Assembly (NCBI RefSeq): GCF_001021045.1
Contig: NZ_CP011545.1
Coordinates: forward strand, 1,550,001-1,614,000
Source of the DNA: Corynebacterium testudinoris
Lineage (GTDB): Bacteria; Actinomycetota; Actinomycetes; Mycobacteriales; Mycobacteriaceae
DNA: 64,000 bases
Direction of reading: 5' to 3'
The translations under genes and the position numbers were made by a program. Under the pieces are notes generated by a model that saw nothing but the letters and a program-made list of their open reading frames with translations, was not told the origin of the DNA and made no database searches. Shown here one piece after another: positions 1 through 6,383 of the stretch (its first letter is position 1; each line of letters opens with the position of its first letter).

Positions 1-382
1 TCGTTGCCCTAATAACCCAGGACACTTCCCCGAGGTCGACTCCTCGCCCTTCCGCGCTCGCCCCCAACCGCTGTTGCAAACCAAGACGCCCGGCCAGAAA
101 CAGCCCCAACAGCGAAGCTAAAGTCATGAACCCCAGGCCACCCAGCTGAATGAGAACCATGATCGTGACCTGCCCGGCCGCCGACCAATGCTGAGCTGTA
201 TCCACCGTGATCAGGCCCGTCAAACACGTCGCAGAGGTCGCGGTAAAAAGAGCATCAAGGAACGATGTCGGAGTGCTTCTCGACGCCCACGGCAACATCA
301 ATACGACAGTGCCCACCACGATGACGCCGAGGAAGCCCATGGCAACCCCGGTTGTAGGGCGAACGCGCCAGCGAAACGACAT
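1..382 (-). CDS. Potassium uptake channel subunit, TrkH/KtrB family (partial, runs off window start)
   Basis: The reverse strand from the ATG at 382 stays open to the window edge, giving about 127 N-terminal residues. It starts MSFRWRVRPTTG and has hydrophobic segments at about residues 12-33 and 70-95. Between them lies a pore loop, TATSATCLTGLITVDTA, which matches the first selectivity-filter loop (TATSAxCxTGL) of KtrB/TrkH potassium channels. Such proteins import K+ across the membrane with a cytosolic NAD-binding gating partner (KtrA/TrkA), which would lie outside this window. The ribosome binding site is weak (AGTAGG region). The family call is firm; the KtrB versus TrkH subtype is inferred from the loop and remains open. 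Confidence 0.85.
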   Translation of the reverse strand, partial: MSFRWRVRPTTGVAMGFLGVIVVGTVVLMLPWASRSTPTSFLDALFTATSATCLTGLITVDTAQHWSAAGQVTIMVLIQLGGLGFMTLASLLGLFLAGRLGLQQRLGASAEGRGVDLGEVSWVIRAT

Positions 383-587
383 GGACAGAATCGTAGACCT
401 ACTTTCATCTACGTGGAATCGGAACAACTTCTCATCGGTCAGCTACTAATATATCCCCAGCTAAATAGGCAATTTGCCACAGCCCGTGCATGCGTGGCAG
501 GTCAAAAAGGCCTTGACTACCACCCCATGAAACACCCGACTCGCAGCCCCAAAAGAAAGCGAGTGGGTAATGAAGAAGGCCTGCAGG

Positions 588-965
588 CTAGCCGAGGGCA
601 ATGACCAATGTTGCTACCGCCAGTGCGGCACTTATCGGCGTCATCGTCCACCGTTCGGCTGGGCTTCGTGAAATCCCATTCACCAAGACGCTCAGCCCAA
701 AAAATGCGAAAAGCGCCCAGGTGAGGATCACCACCGCCAAGTTGCTTCCGCCAGGTAACACCCCTGCCCGACAGAGAAGAATGGCCCCAAATACTAAGTA
801 AATCAGCACTGTCATGAGACTACTCAGGCGCAACCGCTGCGGCAGCACGCGGTGTTGCCCTCCCCATACCCATCGCCCCAAAGGGAGGCCCGCTGCCACG
901 AGTAGTTGCAGGACTCCCAGGGCAGAGATTAGAGCAATCGCAATGGCTAGCGCGATCATGGTCAT
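588..965 (-). CDS. Small four-helix membrane protein of unknown function
   Basis: This 125-residue protein has four hydrophobic segments: about residues 3-27, 52-73, 80-104 and 107-125. The last ends at the C-terminus. I do not recognise a family, and no catalytic motif is visible. The ATG at 965 is preferred over a start 27 bases upstream because GGAGGG lies 8 bases before it. The reverse-strand neighbours are a tRNA-Val upstream and the potassium channel gene downstream, about 200 bases away, so it may stand alone. Its short length and lack of charged loops suggest an integral inner-membrane accessory protein, but that is only inference. Confidence 0.6.
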   Translation of the reverse strand: MTMIALAIAIALISALGVLQLLVAAGLPLGRWVWGGQHRVLPQRLRLSSLMTVLIYLVFGAILLCRAGVLPGGSNLAVVILTWALFAFFGLSVLVNGISRSPAERWTMTPISAALAVATLVIALG

Positions 966-1126
966 GTGGGTATCCCTCCGATCCAGCAGCACCCTTGCTC
1001 AGCGGGATGGCCACCTACGTGTAGCTACGTTACCAACCGTTGAGAAGTAGTTGCTATTCCGCGGAGCTGAATTCCCCCTAAGCCCGGCTAGCACCGTGGG
1101 TCAGAGGCGCAAAAAACATTGGACCA

Positions 1127-1157
1127 AAAGAAAAATCCGTCGGCTCCACCGACGGAT
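1127..1157 (-). terminator. Rho-independent terminator of tRNA-Val(CAC)
   Basis: On the minus strand, ATCCGTCGG and CCGACGGAT form a perfect 9-bp stem around a 5-nt loop. TTTTTCTTTT follows. It lies 6 bases after the tRNA 3' end. Confidence 0.9.
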
Positions 1158-1163
1158 ATAAAG

Positions 1164-1235
1164 TGGTCCTAGCTGGGTTCGAACCAGCGACCTTTCCGGT
1201 GTGAACGGAACGCTCTTCCACTGAGCCATAGGACC
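1164..1235 (-). tRNA. tRNA-Val (anticodon CAC)
   Basis: The 72-nt cloverleaf has acceptor GGTCCTA/TAGGACC, discriminator A, D-arm GGCTCAGTGGAAGAGC and anticodon stem TTCCG/CGGAA around loop TTCACAC. Its T-arm contains GGTTCGAACC. The 3' CCA is not encoded. It reads GUG codons and lies opposite to the tRNA cluster at 1436-1999. Confidence 0.95.
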
Positions 1236-1435
1236 GCAACGCCGTAGCGTGCGCTAACAGACTTTACACTGCCAGCTTTGTCGGCTCCTAATCCGCAGGT
1301 TGTCCGCCAAAATGACACCAACGTAACTTTGATGGGCGTCCTCACATGAGGACATCGTCCTCAACCAGGGGATTTGTATTGTGTATGGGGATACCGATAG
1401 AGTTTTGTCTCGCACCAAGCAACAGCGTGGTGCGT

Positions 1436-1508
1436 GCGGATGTAGCGCAGTTGGTAGCGCATCACCTTGCCAAGGTGAGGGTCGCGAGTTCGAGTCTCGT
1501 CATCCGCT
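1436..1508 (+). tRNA. tRNA-Gly (anticodon GCC), copy 1
   Basis: The 73-nt cloverleaf has acceptor GCGGATG/CATCCGC, anticodon stem CACCT/AGGTG with loop TGCCA inside TTGCCAA, and T-arm AGTTCGAGTCT. It is the first gene of a six-tRNA cluster and its sequence is identical to copies 2 and 3. Confidence 0.95.
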
Positions 1509-1544
1509 CTCATTTCACCGGGCCAATCGGTATGAAATGAACCC

Positions 1545-1616
1545 GCGCGATTAGCTCAGCGGGAGAGCGCTTCCCTGACACGGAAGAGGTCACTGGTTCA
1601 ATCCCAGTATCGCGCA
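1545..1616 (+). tRNA. tRNA-Val (anticodon GAC), copy 1
   Basis: The 72-nt cloverleaf has acceptor GCGCGAT/ATCGCGC with discriminator A, anticodon stem CTTCC/GGAAG and loop CTGACAC, so the anticodon is GAC. The T-arm carries GGTTCAATCC. It is identical to copy 2 at 1836-1907. Confidence 0.95.
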
Positions 1617-1635
1617 CAGAGGGTCAAACCTCGAT

Positions 1636-1708
1636 GCGGATGTAGCGCAGTTGGTAGCGCATCACCTTGCCAAGGTGAGGGTCGCGAGTTCGAGTCTCGT
1701 CATCCGCT
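1636..1708 (+). tRNA. tRNA-Gly (anticodon GCC), copy 2
   Basis: This is an exact copy of the tRNA-Gly at 1436-1508. It follows tRNA-Val copy 1 after a 19-base spacer. Confidence 0.95.
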
Positions 1709-1751
1709 CTGGTATCTTCTCATCAAGATACCGGAGGCGGTAACACGCCAC

Positions 1752-1822
1752 GGTGGAATGGCCGAGTGGTGAGGCAACGGTCTGCAAAACCGTGCACACG
1801 GGTTCGATTCCCGTTTCCACCT
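1752..1822 (+). tRNA. tRNA-Cys (anticodon GCA)
   Basis: The 71-nt cloverleaf has acceptor GGTGGAA/TTCCACC, anticodon stem ACGGT/ACCGT with loop CTGCAAA (anticodon GCA), and T-arm GGGTTCGATTCCC. It is the only single-copy tRNA on the plus-strand cluster and separates the two Val-Gly units. Confidence 0.95.
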
Positions 1823-1835
1823 CTAGTTAGACCAA

Positions 1836-1907
1836 GCGCGATTAGCTCAGCGGGAGAGCGCTTCCCTGACACGGAAGAGGTCACTGGTTCAATCCCAGTA
1901 TCGCGCA
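1836..1907 (+). tRNA. tRNA-Val (anticodon GAC), copy 2
   Basis: This is an exact copy of the tRNA-Val at 1545-1616, with the same GAC anticodon in loop CTGACAC. Confidence 0.95.
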
Positions 1908-1926
1908 CAGAGGATCAAACCTCGAT

Positions 1927-1999
1927 GCGGATGTAGCGCAGTTGGTAGCGCATCACCTTGCCAAGGTGAGGGTCGCGAGTTCGAGTCTCGTCATCCGCT
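1927..1999 (+). tRNA. tRNA-Gly (anticodon GCC), copy 3
   Basis: This is an exact copy of the tRNA-Gly at 1436-1508. It is the last gene of the cluster, and a strong terminator follows 5 bases later. Confidence 0.95.
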
Positions 2000-2004
2000 C
2001 CATG

Positions 2005-2039
2005 AAGCCCAGCGATGATCGCTGGGCTTTTACTTTTGG
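2005..2039 (+). terminator. Rho-independent terminator of the tRNA cluster
   Basis: AAGCCCAGCGA and TCGCTGGGCTT form an 11-bp stem with a TGA loop. TTACTTTT follows. Confidence 0.9.
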
Positions 2040-2045
2040 TACGTT
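2040..2045 (+). promoter_or_regulatory. Candidate -10 hexamer for a leaderless RibD-like gene
   Basis: TACGTT ends 6 bases before the ATG at 2052. No purine-rich ribosome binding site lies between them, so transcription would start at or next to the start codon. Confidence 0.5.
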
Positions 2046-2051
2046 TTCCCT

Positions 2052-2744
2052 ATGACGCGCCCCTACCCCACCGACCTTGACCTCACCGAGCTCATCGGCC
2101 CGGTTCAGCCGCCCGGCGTGGCCGAGCTCCGAGCAGTCACCGTGACCACGCCGGGTGGCAGCATTTCGGTCGACGGCACGTCCGGCGCCCTGGGCAATGA
2201 AACCGACACGAAGCTCCTGCTGGGCCTGCGCGACTGGGCTGACGTCATCCTCGTCGGCGCCCGCACCGTCATCGCCGAAAATTATCACGCCTCGGCGACA
2301 CCCATCGCCATCATCACCCGCAGCCTCAGCCTCGACCCGGAGCACCAGGTCATGGCTGGTGCTCCCCTACTGCTGGCGCCCGCTGAAGCCCTCGACGACC
2401 CGCGGTTAGCGGGGCGTCGAGAAGCTCTTGTGGCAGCTGGTGCCCGCATCGTAGCAACGGGGGAAGGCACCCCGGCGGAAATCCTCGGCGCCTTGCACGC
2501 CGAAGGTCTTGTCCGAGTCACCTGCGAAGGTGGGCCAGGGATCTACGCCATGATGTTCGGTGCCGACCTGGTTGACGTGTGGCACCTGACGGTGGCACCG
2601 GTGGCCAACGCGCCCGTCGATAAGCAGCTTTTCCATGTCCGTCCGGACGGGGACGGCTTCCACCGGCGGATGAACCTCGACTACCACGCCGCGACCAAGG
2701 ACAGCACGCTCTTCCTCCGCTATCGCAGGAGTGTTGAACCCTAA
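2052..2744 (+). CDS. RibD C-terminal-type pyrimidine reductase family protein
   Basis: This 230-residue protein resembles the reductase half of RibD (dihydrofolate reductase-like fold). Typical segments are TTPGGSISVDGTSGAL, DTKLLLGLRDWADVILVGART and VTCEGGPGIYAMM. In RibD this domain reduces the ribosyl side chain of a riboflavin precursor with NADPH. Stand-alone actinobacterial members usually lack proven activity, so a role in riboflavin synthesis is only inferred. The deaminase domain is absent. The ATG at 2052 has no ribosome binding site but has a -10 hexamer 6 bases upstream. It starts right after the tRNA terminator, and the next gene begins 31 bases after its stop, so the two may be co-transcribed. 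Confidence 0.8.
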   Translation: MTRPYPTDLDLTELIGPVQPPGVAELRAVTVTTPGGSISVDGTSGALGNETDTKLLLGLRDWADVILVGARTVIAENYHASATPIAIITRSLSLDPEHQVMAGAPLLLAPAEALDDPRLAGRREALVAAGARIVATGEGTPAEILGALHAEGLVRVTCEGGPGIYAMMFGADLVDVWHLTVAPVANAPVDKQLFHVRPDGDGFHRRMNLDYHAATKDSTLFLRYRRSVEP

Positions 2745-2775
2745 GGTAGCCAGCAGGTCAGATAGGGTAAGCCAC

Positions 2776-4068
2776 GTGACTTCGCCAACAGCCAGACTCA
2801 AACGCCTGTGGGTGGCATCTTCCCCGCTGACCGACAGCGTGGACGAGGCGCAACCCCGCCGCACGCGGTGGGACTTCATCGGCAACTCCATCGCCTGGCC
2901 CCTAGCCGTGATGCTCGTCCTGCACCGAGTGTTCATCCTGGCCGTCAACGGATCCGTGACAGACGACTTCACCACCGTCTACTCCGCAATCCGCCGCTCC
3001 ATCGACGGCGTGCCGGTCTACAACGAGATCTACCACCACGTCGACCCGCACTACCTCTACAACCCGGGCGCGACCCTCCTGCTCACCCCGCTGGGCTGGT
3101 CCACCGACTTCGATAGCGCACGGCTGGGATTCATCATCGTCAACGCCCTGGCCATCGTGGCGGCCATGGCGCTACTGACCAGGCTGTTCGGCTTTTCGCT
3201 CCGGTCACTGGTGTGGCCCACTTCAATCGCGCTGGCTTTCCTCACCGAATCCGTCCGCAACACCCTCATCTTCTCCAACATCAACGGCATTCTCCTGCTG
3301 GCTTTGGTGGCCTTCCTGTGGCTACTGCTGCACGGGCACAGCTGGTGGGCCGGAATCGTCATTGGCCTGGCCATCCTGGTCAAACCCCAATTCGCGCCGC
3401 TCCTGTTCCTCCCAGCCGTCAAGCTGGATTGGAAAACGGTCGTCGGTGGCATCACCGTCCCCGTCGCCTTCAATATCGTCGCGTGGCCACTCGTGCCCGG
3501 AGCCTCCGACTACCTAACGAGACTCGTTCCCTACCTCGGCGACGTCCGCGACTACGCCAACTCCTCACTCGCCGGCTTCGCCGTCTACTTCGGCATGCCC
3601 CCCGCACTCGAGTCAATCCTATGGCTCATCTTCGCGGCAATCGTCGGCATCGGCGTCATCGTGCTCCTCCGCTGGCGCTACACCGACCCCCTCCTCTGGG
3701 CCACCACCACCTCCGGCCTATTACTCACCGGCGTCTTCTTCCTCTCCTCCCTGGGACAGATGTACTACTCCATGACCCTGTTCCCCCTCATGTTCACCCT
3801 ATTGCTGCGCACCAGCGTCTTCCACACCTGGCCCGCCTGGCTCGCCGCCTACCTCTTCCTTACCCCCGACGGATGGATCACCAACGAAGCCCCCGACCTC
3901 ACCCGCTGGCTCGAATACTTCCGCGGCACCGCCGGCTGGGCCATGCTACTGATCATCATCACCACCTGCGCACTTTCTTGGTGGCGCGCGGAATACGATG
4001 ATGCCGGACGGCGTTGGAGCAAAGGCAAGGGCACCGAGCCCGCATTGAGCCCGCGCAGCCATCGGTAA
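2776..4068 (+). CDS. aftC: Arabinofuranosyltransferase AftC-like, GT87/DUF2029 membrane protein
   Basis: This 430-residue polytopic membrane protein has around ten hydrophobic helices. A loop near the N-terminus, VNGSVTDDFTTVYSA, carries the Asp-Asp pair expected in GT-C glycosyltransferases. In Corynebacterium and Mycobacterium AftC adds branching alpha-1,3-arabinofuranosyl residues to cell-wall arabinan from decaprenyl-phospho-arabinose on the outer side of the membrane. The assignment rests on the GT87-like sequence and on position directly upstream of msrB and hemQ, as in C. glutamicum. The GTG at 2776 is chosen because AGGG lies 8 bases before it; an earlier in-frame start at 2731 would overlap the preceding gene. 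The C-terminus is basic and cytoplasmic-looking. Confidence 0.8.
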   Translation: MTSPTARLKRLWVASSPLTDSVDEAQPRRTRWDFIGNSIAWPLAVMLVLHRVFILAVNGSVTDDFTTVYSAIRRSIDGVPVYNEIYHHVDPHYLYNPGATLLLTPLGWSTDFDSARLGFIIVNALAIVAAMALLTRLFGFSLRSLVWPTSIALAFLTESVRNTLIFSNINGILLLALVAFLWLLLHGHSWWAGIVIGLAILVKPQFAPLLFLPAVKLDWKTVVGGITVPVAFNIVAWPLVPGASDYLTRLVPYLGDVRDYANSSLAGFAVYFGMPPALESILWLIFAAIVGIGVIVLLRWRYTDPLLWATTTSGLLLTGVFFLSSLGQMYYSMTLFPLMFTLLLRTSVFHTWPAWLAAYLFLTPDGWITNEAPDLTRWLEYFRGTAGWAMLLIIITTCALSWWRAEYDDAGRRWSKGKGTEPALSPRSHR

Positions 4069-4098
4069 CGGCTGCGGAAAACCACGGAAGGGACCACG

Positions 4099-4503
4099 AT
4101 GACTGACTTCAAGCTCATCAGCGACAACGAATGGCGCCAACGCCTCACCCCCGAAGAGTTCCACGTCCTCCGCGAAGCCGGCACCGAGCCGCCCGGCGTC
4201 GGCGAATACACCCACACCACCGCCGAGGGCATCTACACCTGTCGCGCCTGCGGCGCCGAACTCTTCCGCTCCACCGAGAAGTTCGACTCCCACTGCGGGT
4301 GGCCATCCTTCTTCTCCCCGCTCGCCGAAGGTCGCATCATCGAGCGCACCGACACCTCCCTGGGCATGACCCGCACCGAGGTTCTCTGCGCCAACTGCGA
4401 ATCGCACCTGGGGCACGTTTTTGAGGGCGAGGGGTACAACACGCCCACCGATCTTCGCTACTGCATCAACTCCATCAGCTTGCAGCTGGAGGAAGCTGAG
4501 TAA
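4099..4503 (+). CDS. msrB: Peptide-methionine (R)-S-oxide reductase MsrB
   Basis: This 134-residue protein reduces methionine-R-sulfoxide in oxidised proteins in the cytoplasm. The full MsrB fold signature is present: zinc ligands Cys48/Cys51 (CRAC) and Cys97/Cys100 (CANC), the SHCGWPSF segment around residue 66, GHVF at 105-108, and the catalytic RYCINS with Cys122. The length is typical for a single-domain MsrB. The ATG is preceded by GAAGGGACC. It follows aftC by 30 bases and ends at a strong terminator, so it may be the last gene of a short transcript. Oxidative-stress repair fits the presence of other redox genes in the window. Confidence 0.95.
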   Translation: MTDFKLISDNEWRQRLTPEEFHVLREAGTEPPGVGEYTHTTAEGIYTCRACGAELFRSTEKFDSHCGWPSFFSPLAEGRIIERTDTSLGMTRTEVLCANCESHLGHVFEGEGYNTPTDLRYCINSISLQLEEAE

Positions 4504-4512
4504 TATCCACTG

Positions 4513-4549
4513 GCGCCGGGAACCCTATCGAGGGCTCCCGGCGCTTCTT
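4513..4549 (+). terminator. Terminator after msrB
   Basis: GCGCCGGGA and TCCCGGCGC form a 9-bp stem, with a nested CCCT/AGGG pairing and then TTCTTC. Confidence 0.8.
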
Positions 4550-4578
4550 CATGGGGTGATTTGGGCCGAATGGAGGGA

Positions 4579-4602
4579 CGAGCGGAGGGCCGAGCGGAGG
4601 GC
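4579..4602. repeat. Two perfect tandem copies of a 12-bp repeat
   Basis: CGAGCGGAGGGC occurs at 4579-4590 and again at 4591-4602. The imperfect sequence TGGAGGGA precedes them. The tract sits immediately left of the inverted-repeat element at 4607. Confidence 0.85.
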
Positions 4603-4606
4603 AGAG

Positions 4607-4693
4607 TGCCAAAATTCTCTAGAATGAATGATGTTACTTATTGTTTCCGCAGGTCGCGGAGAATCGGTTTTCGTATTCTCGAGAATTTTGGCA
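4607..4693. repeat. 87-bp element bounded by 19-bp terminal inverted repeats
   Basis: The left arm TGCCAAAATTCTCTAGAAT (4607-4625) and the right arm ATTCTCGAGAATTTTGGCA (4675-4693) are complementary at 18 of 19 positions. The 49-bp interior is more AT-rich than its neighbours and has no open frame worth calling. No clear target-site duplication is seen. It could be a small non-autonomous mobile element, a cruciform operator or an RNA hairpin; the sequence does not decide. Confidence 0.7.
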
Positions 4694-4799
4694 GATCCCG
4701 ACGCCCTGATCGCGACGTGAACCCCGAAACCGGCCCGCAACAAGGCCCCACCCCAGCACCCCAAGGGGAACCGGAGCAGGGCCAGGAGACAAACCAGAT

Positions 4800-5501
4800 T
4801 TAGGGCAGCATCTCAATAACTTCAGCGACATCGTCCACGCGGCGGCCGGAGAAGAAGGGAATCTCTTCGCGGACGTGGAGGCGGGCATCGGTGTAGCGCA
4901 TCTTGTGCATGAGGTCGACGATGCGGTCAAGGCGGGGGCCTTCGAAGGCGAGGAGCCATTCGTAGTCGCCGAGGGCGAAGGCGGGGACGGTGTTGGCGCG
5001 GACATCCGGGAAGTCGCGGGCGCTTTGGCCGTGCTCGGAGAGGATGCGGCGGCGTTCCTTGGGGTCGAGGAGGTACCAGTCGTAGGAGCGGACGAAGGGG
5101 TAGACGGTGATCCAGCGTTCGGCTTCTTCGCCCATGATGAAGGAGGGCAGGTGGGAGCGGTTGAATTCGGCGGGGCGGTGGAGGCCGTTGCCGATCCAGA
5201 AGAGTTCGACGGCCTGGCCGAAGACGGTGGTGCGGCGGAGTCGGTTGAGTGCTTCTTGGAGCTGTTCGAATTCTTCGGCGTGCCACCAGATCATGATGTC
5301 GGCTTCGGCGCGGATGCCGGAGATGTCGTAGATGCCGCGGACGACGACGTTGCCTTCTGCTTCGAGGTTGGTGAGGTAGGTGCGGACTTCGGCGATGATG
5401 TTGTCGCGCTCGGAGCCGAGGGCGCCGGGGATGGCGCGGAAGGTGACCCATTGGGTGTAGCGCTGCATGCTGTTGAGCTCGTTGAAATCGAGTTTGCTCA
5501 C
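4800..5501 (-). CDS. hemQ: Coproheme decarboxylase HemQ/ChdC (chlorite dismutase-like)
   Basis: This 233-residue protein catalyses the last step of the coproporphyrin-dependent haem pathway, turning coproheme III into haem b with peroxide as oxidant. The residues known from actinobacterial ChdC are present with a shift of one: distal His117 (RSHLPSF), radical Tyr134 (ITVYPFVRSYDWY) and proximal haem His157 (LSEHGQSAR). The C-terminal FFSGRR segment is also typical. The start is GTG at 5501, with AAAGGA about 14 bases upstream, longer than ideal. It is transcribed away from the DUF3000 gene, and its 3' end faces msrB with the inverted-repeat element between them. Confidence 0.93.
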   Translation of the reverse strand: MSKLDFNELNSMQRYTQWVTFRAIPGALGSERDNIIAEVRTYLTNLEAEGNVVVRGIYDISGIRAEADIMIWWHAEEFEQLQEALNRLRRTTVFGQAVELFWIGNGLHRPAEFNRSHLPSFIMGEEAERWITVYPFVRSYDWYLLDPKERRRILSEHGQSARDFPDVRANTVPAFALGDYEWLLAFEGPRLDRIVDLMHKMRYTDARLHVREEIPFFSGRRVDDVAEVIEMLP

Positions 5502-5797
5502 GGAGTTCTCACGTGTCCTTTCGAGAAAATGACTCGCCGTGTATCCGGCCTTGGGTCAATCATAAGTTGGATACGGGTGGGGAGGTAGTTCGCCCCTCCC
5601 TTATCGGCGCGCCTCCCCGGGTTATCCAGGCAGGTTGTTATTTTGGTGTCGTGTTCAACGATGTCACTTCGACAACACCAAAGGCAACGCAAAAGGCAAA
5701 GCTAGAGGCTACGCCGAAGCTGAGTCAGTTGTCTTCACGTACTTCCCAGCGCTCCGCTCCCGGCGCCACTCAAGACATGACTAAGGACGCCAACGAG
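5502..5797. other. Divergent intergenic region between hemQ and the DUF3000 gene
   Basis: No convincing gene is seen here. TATGAT on the minus strand (from + 5556-5562, ATCATAA) is a plausible -10 for hemQ. GGGGAGG (5581-5587) can pair with CCTCCCC (5614-5620). TTTGGTGT (5642-5649) can pair with ACACCAAA (5675-5682). These hairpins could form in the leader of either transcript, but no known riboswitch is recognised. Confidence 0.45.
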
Positions 5798-6379
5798 ATG
5801 ACCGAGACGATTTCCGGCAATACGACTCCTCCGGCGTTTTCGGAGGCTGTTGAGTCGATGCATCGCGCGACCCTGCGGCCGGAGATTACGTTGGGGACGA
5901 TTCGTCCGCCGCAGCGTTTGGCGCCGTTTAGCCATGCGATTGGGCTGGAGGTGGAGCAGGATGATGAGGCTATTGCGACTGATTCGGAGGGCGATGCCTT
6001 TGGTCGGTTGATTCTGCTGCATGATCCGGGTGCGGAGGAGGCGTGGACGGGGTCGATGCGTCTGGTTGCCTATATTCAGGCTGATATGGATCATGAGGTG
6101 GCGGCGGATCCGTTGCTGCCGGATGTGGCGTGGGAGTGGCTGACGGAGGGTTTGGCGCAGGCTGGGGCGGACCACACGAATTTGGGTGGGACGGTGACGG
6201 CGACGGCGTCGGTACGCTTTGGGGAGATTGGTGGCCCGCCGCGGTCTCATCAATTGGAGATGCGCGCGTCGTGGACGGCGGAGGGTATTGATTTGGCTCC
6301 GCACGTGGCGGCGTTTTCGCGCGTGTTGGCTAATGTGGCCGGTTTGCCGCCGGAGGGCGTCACCCAGCTTGGGCGTTAG
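5798..6379 (+). CDS. DUF3000 family protein
   Basis: This 193-residue conserved actinobacterial protein is of unknown function. No signal peptide, membrane segment or catalytic motif is visible. The central part (EVEQDDEAIATDSEGDAFGR, then a segment rich in Asp, Glu and Trp) is characteristic of DUF3000. The ATG at 5798 is chosen because AAGGA lies 10 bases before it; an ATG at 5777 lacks a ribosome site. It ends 4 bases before the RNase D gene, so the two are almost certainly co-transcribed. The same DUF3000-rnd-dxs order is common in Corynebacterium and Mycobacterium, hinting at a link to RNA processing without showing it. Confidence 0.8.
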   Translation: MTETISGNTTPPAFSEAVESMHRATLRPEITLGTIRPPQRLAPFSHAIGLEVEQDDEAIATDSEGDAFGRLILLHDPGAEEAWTGSMRLVAYIQADMDHEVAADPLLPDVAWEWLTEGLAQAGADHTNLGGTVTATASVRFGEIGGPPRSHQLEMRASWTAEGIDLAPHVAAFSRVLANVAGLPPEGVTQLGR

Positions 6380-6383
6380 TGGC

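Larger units (their letters stand above)
1545..1999 (+). repeat. Tandem duplication of a tRNA-Val/tRNA-Gly unit flanking tRNA-Cys
   Basis: Positions 1545-1708 and 1836-1999 are both 164 bases long. Each holds tRNA-Val(GAC), a 19-base spacer and tRNA-Gly(GCC). By eye they differ at one spacer base (CAGAGGG versus CAGAGGA), so the duplication is recent or kept uniform by gene conversion. Confidence 0.9.

Noticed and set aside
504..570. Terminator between the small membrane protein and the potassium channel gene
   Set aside because: ACTCGC/GCGAGT at 540-565 gives only a 6-bp stem with a 14-base loop and no T-run.
4561..4803. Open frame of 80 codons between msrB and hemQ on the plus strand
   Set aside because: It runs through the tandem and inverted repeats, has repeat-derived Gly-Arg-Ala-Glu residues at its start, no ribosome site and no family resemblance.
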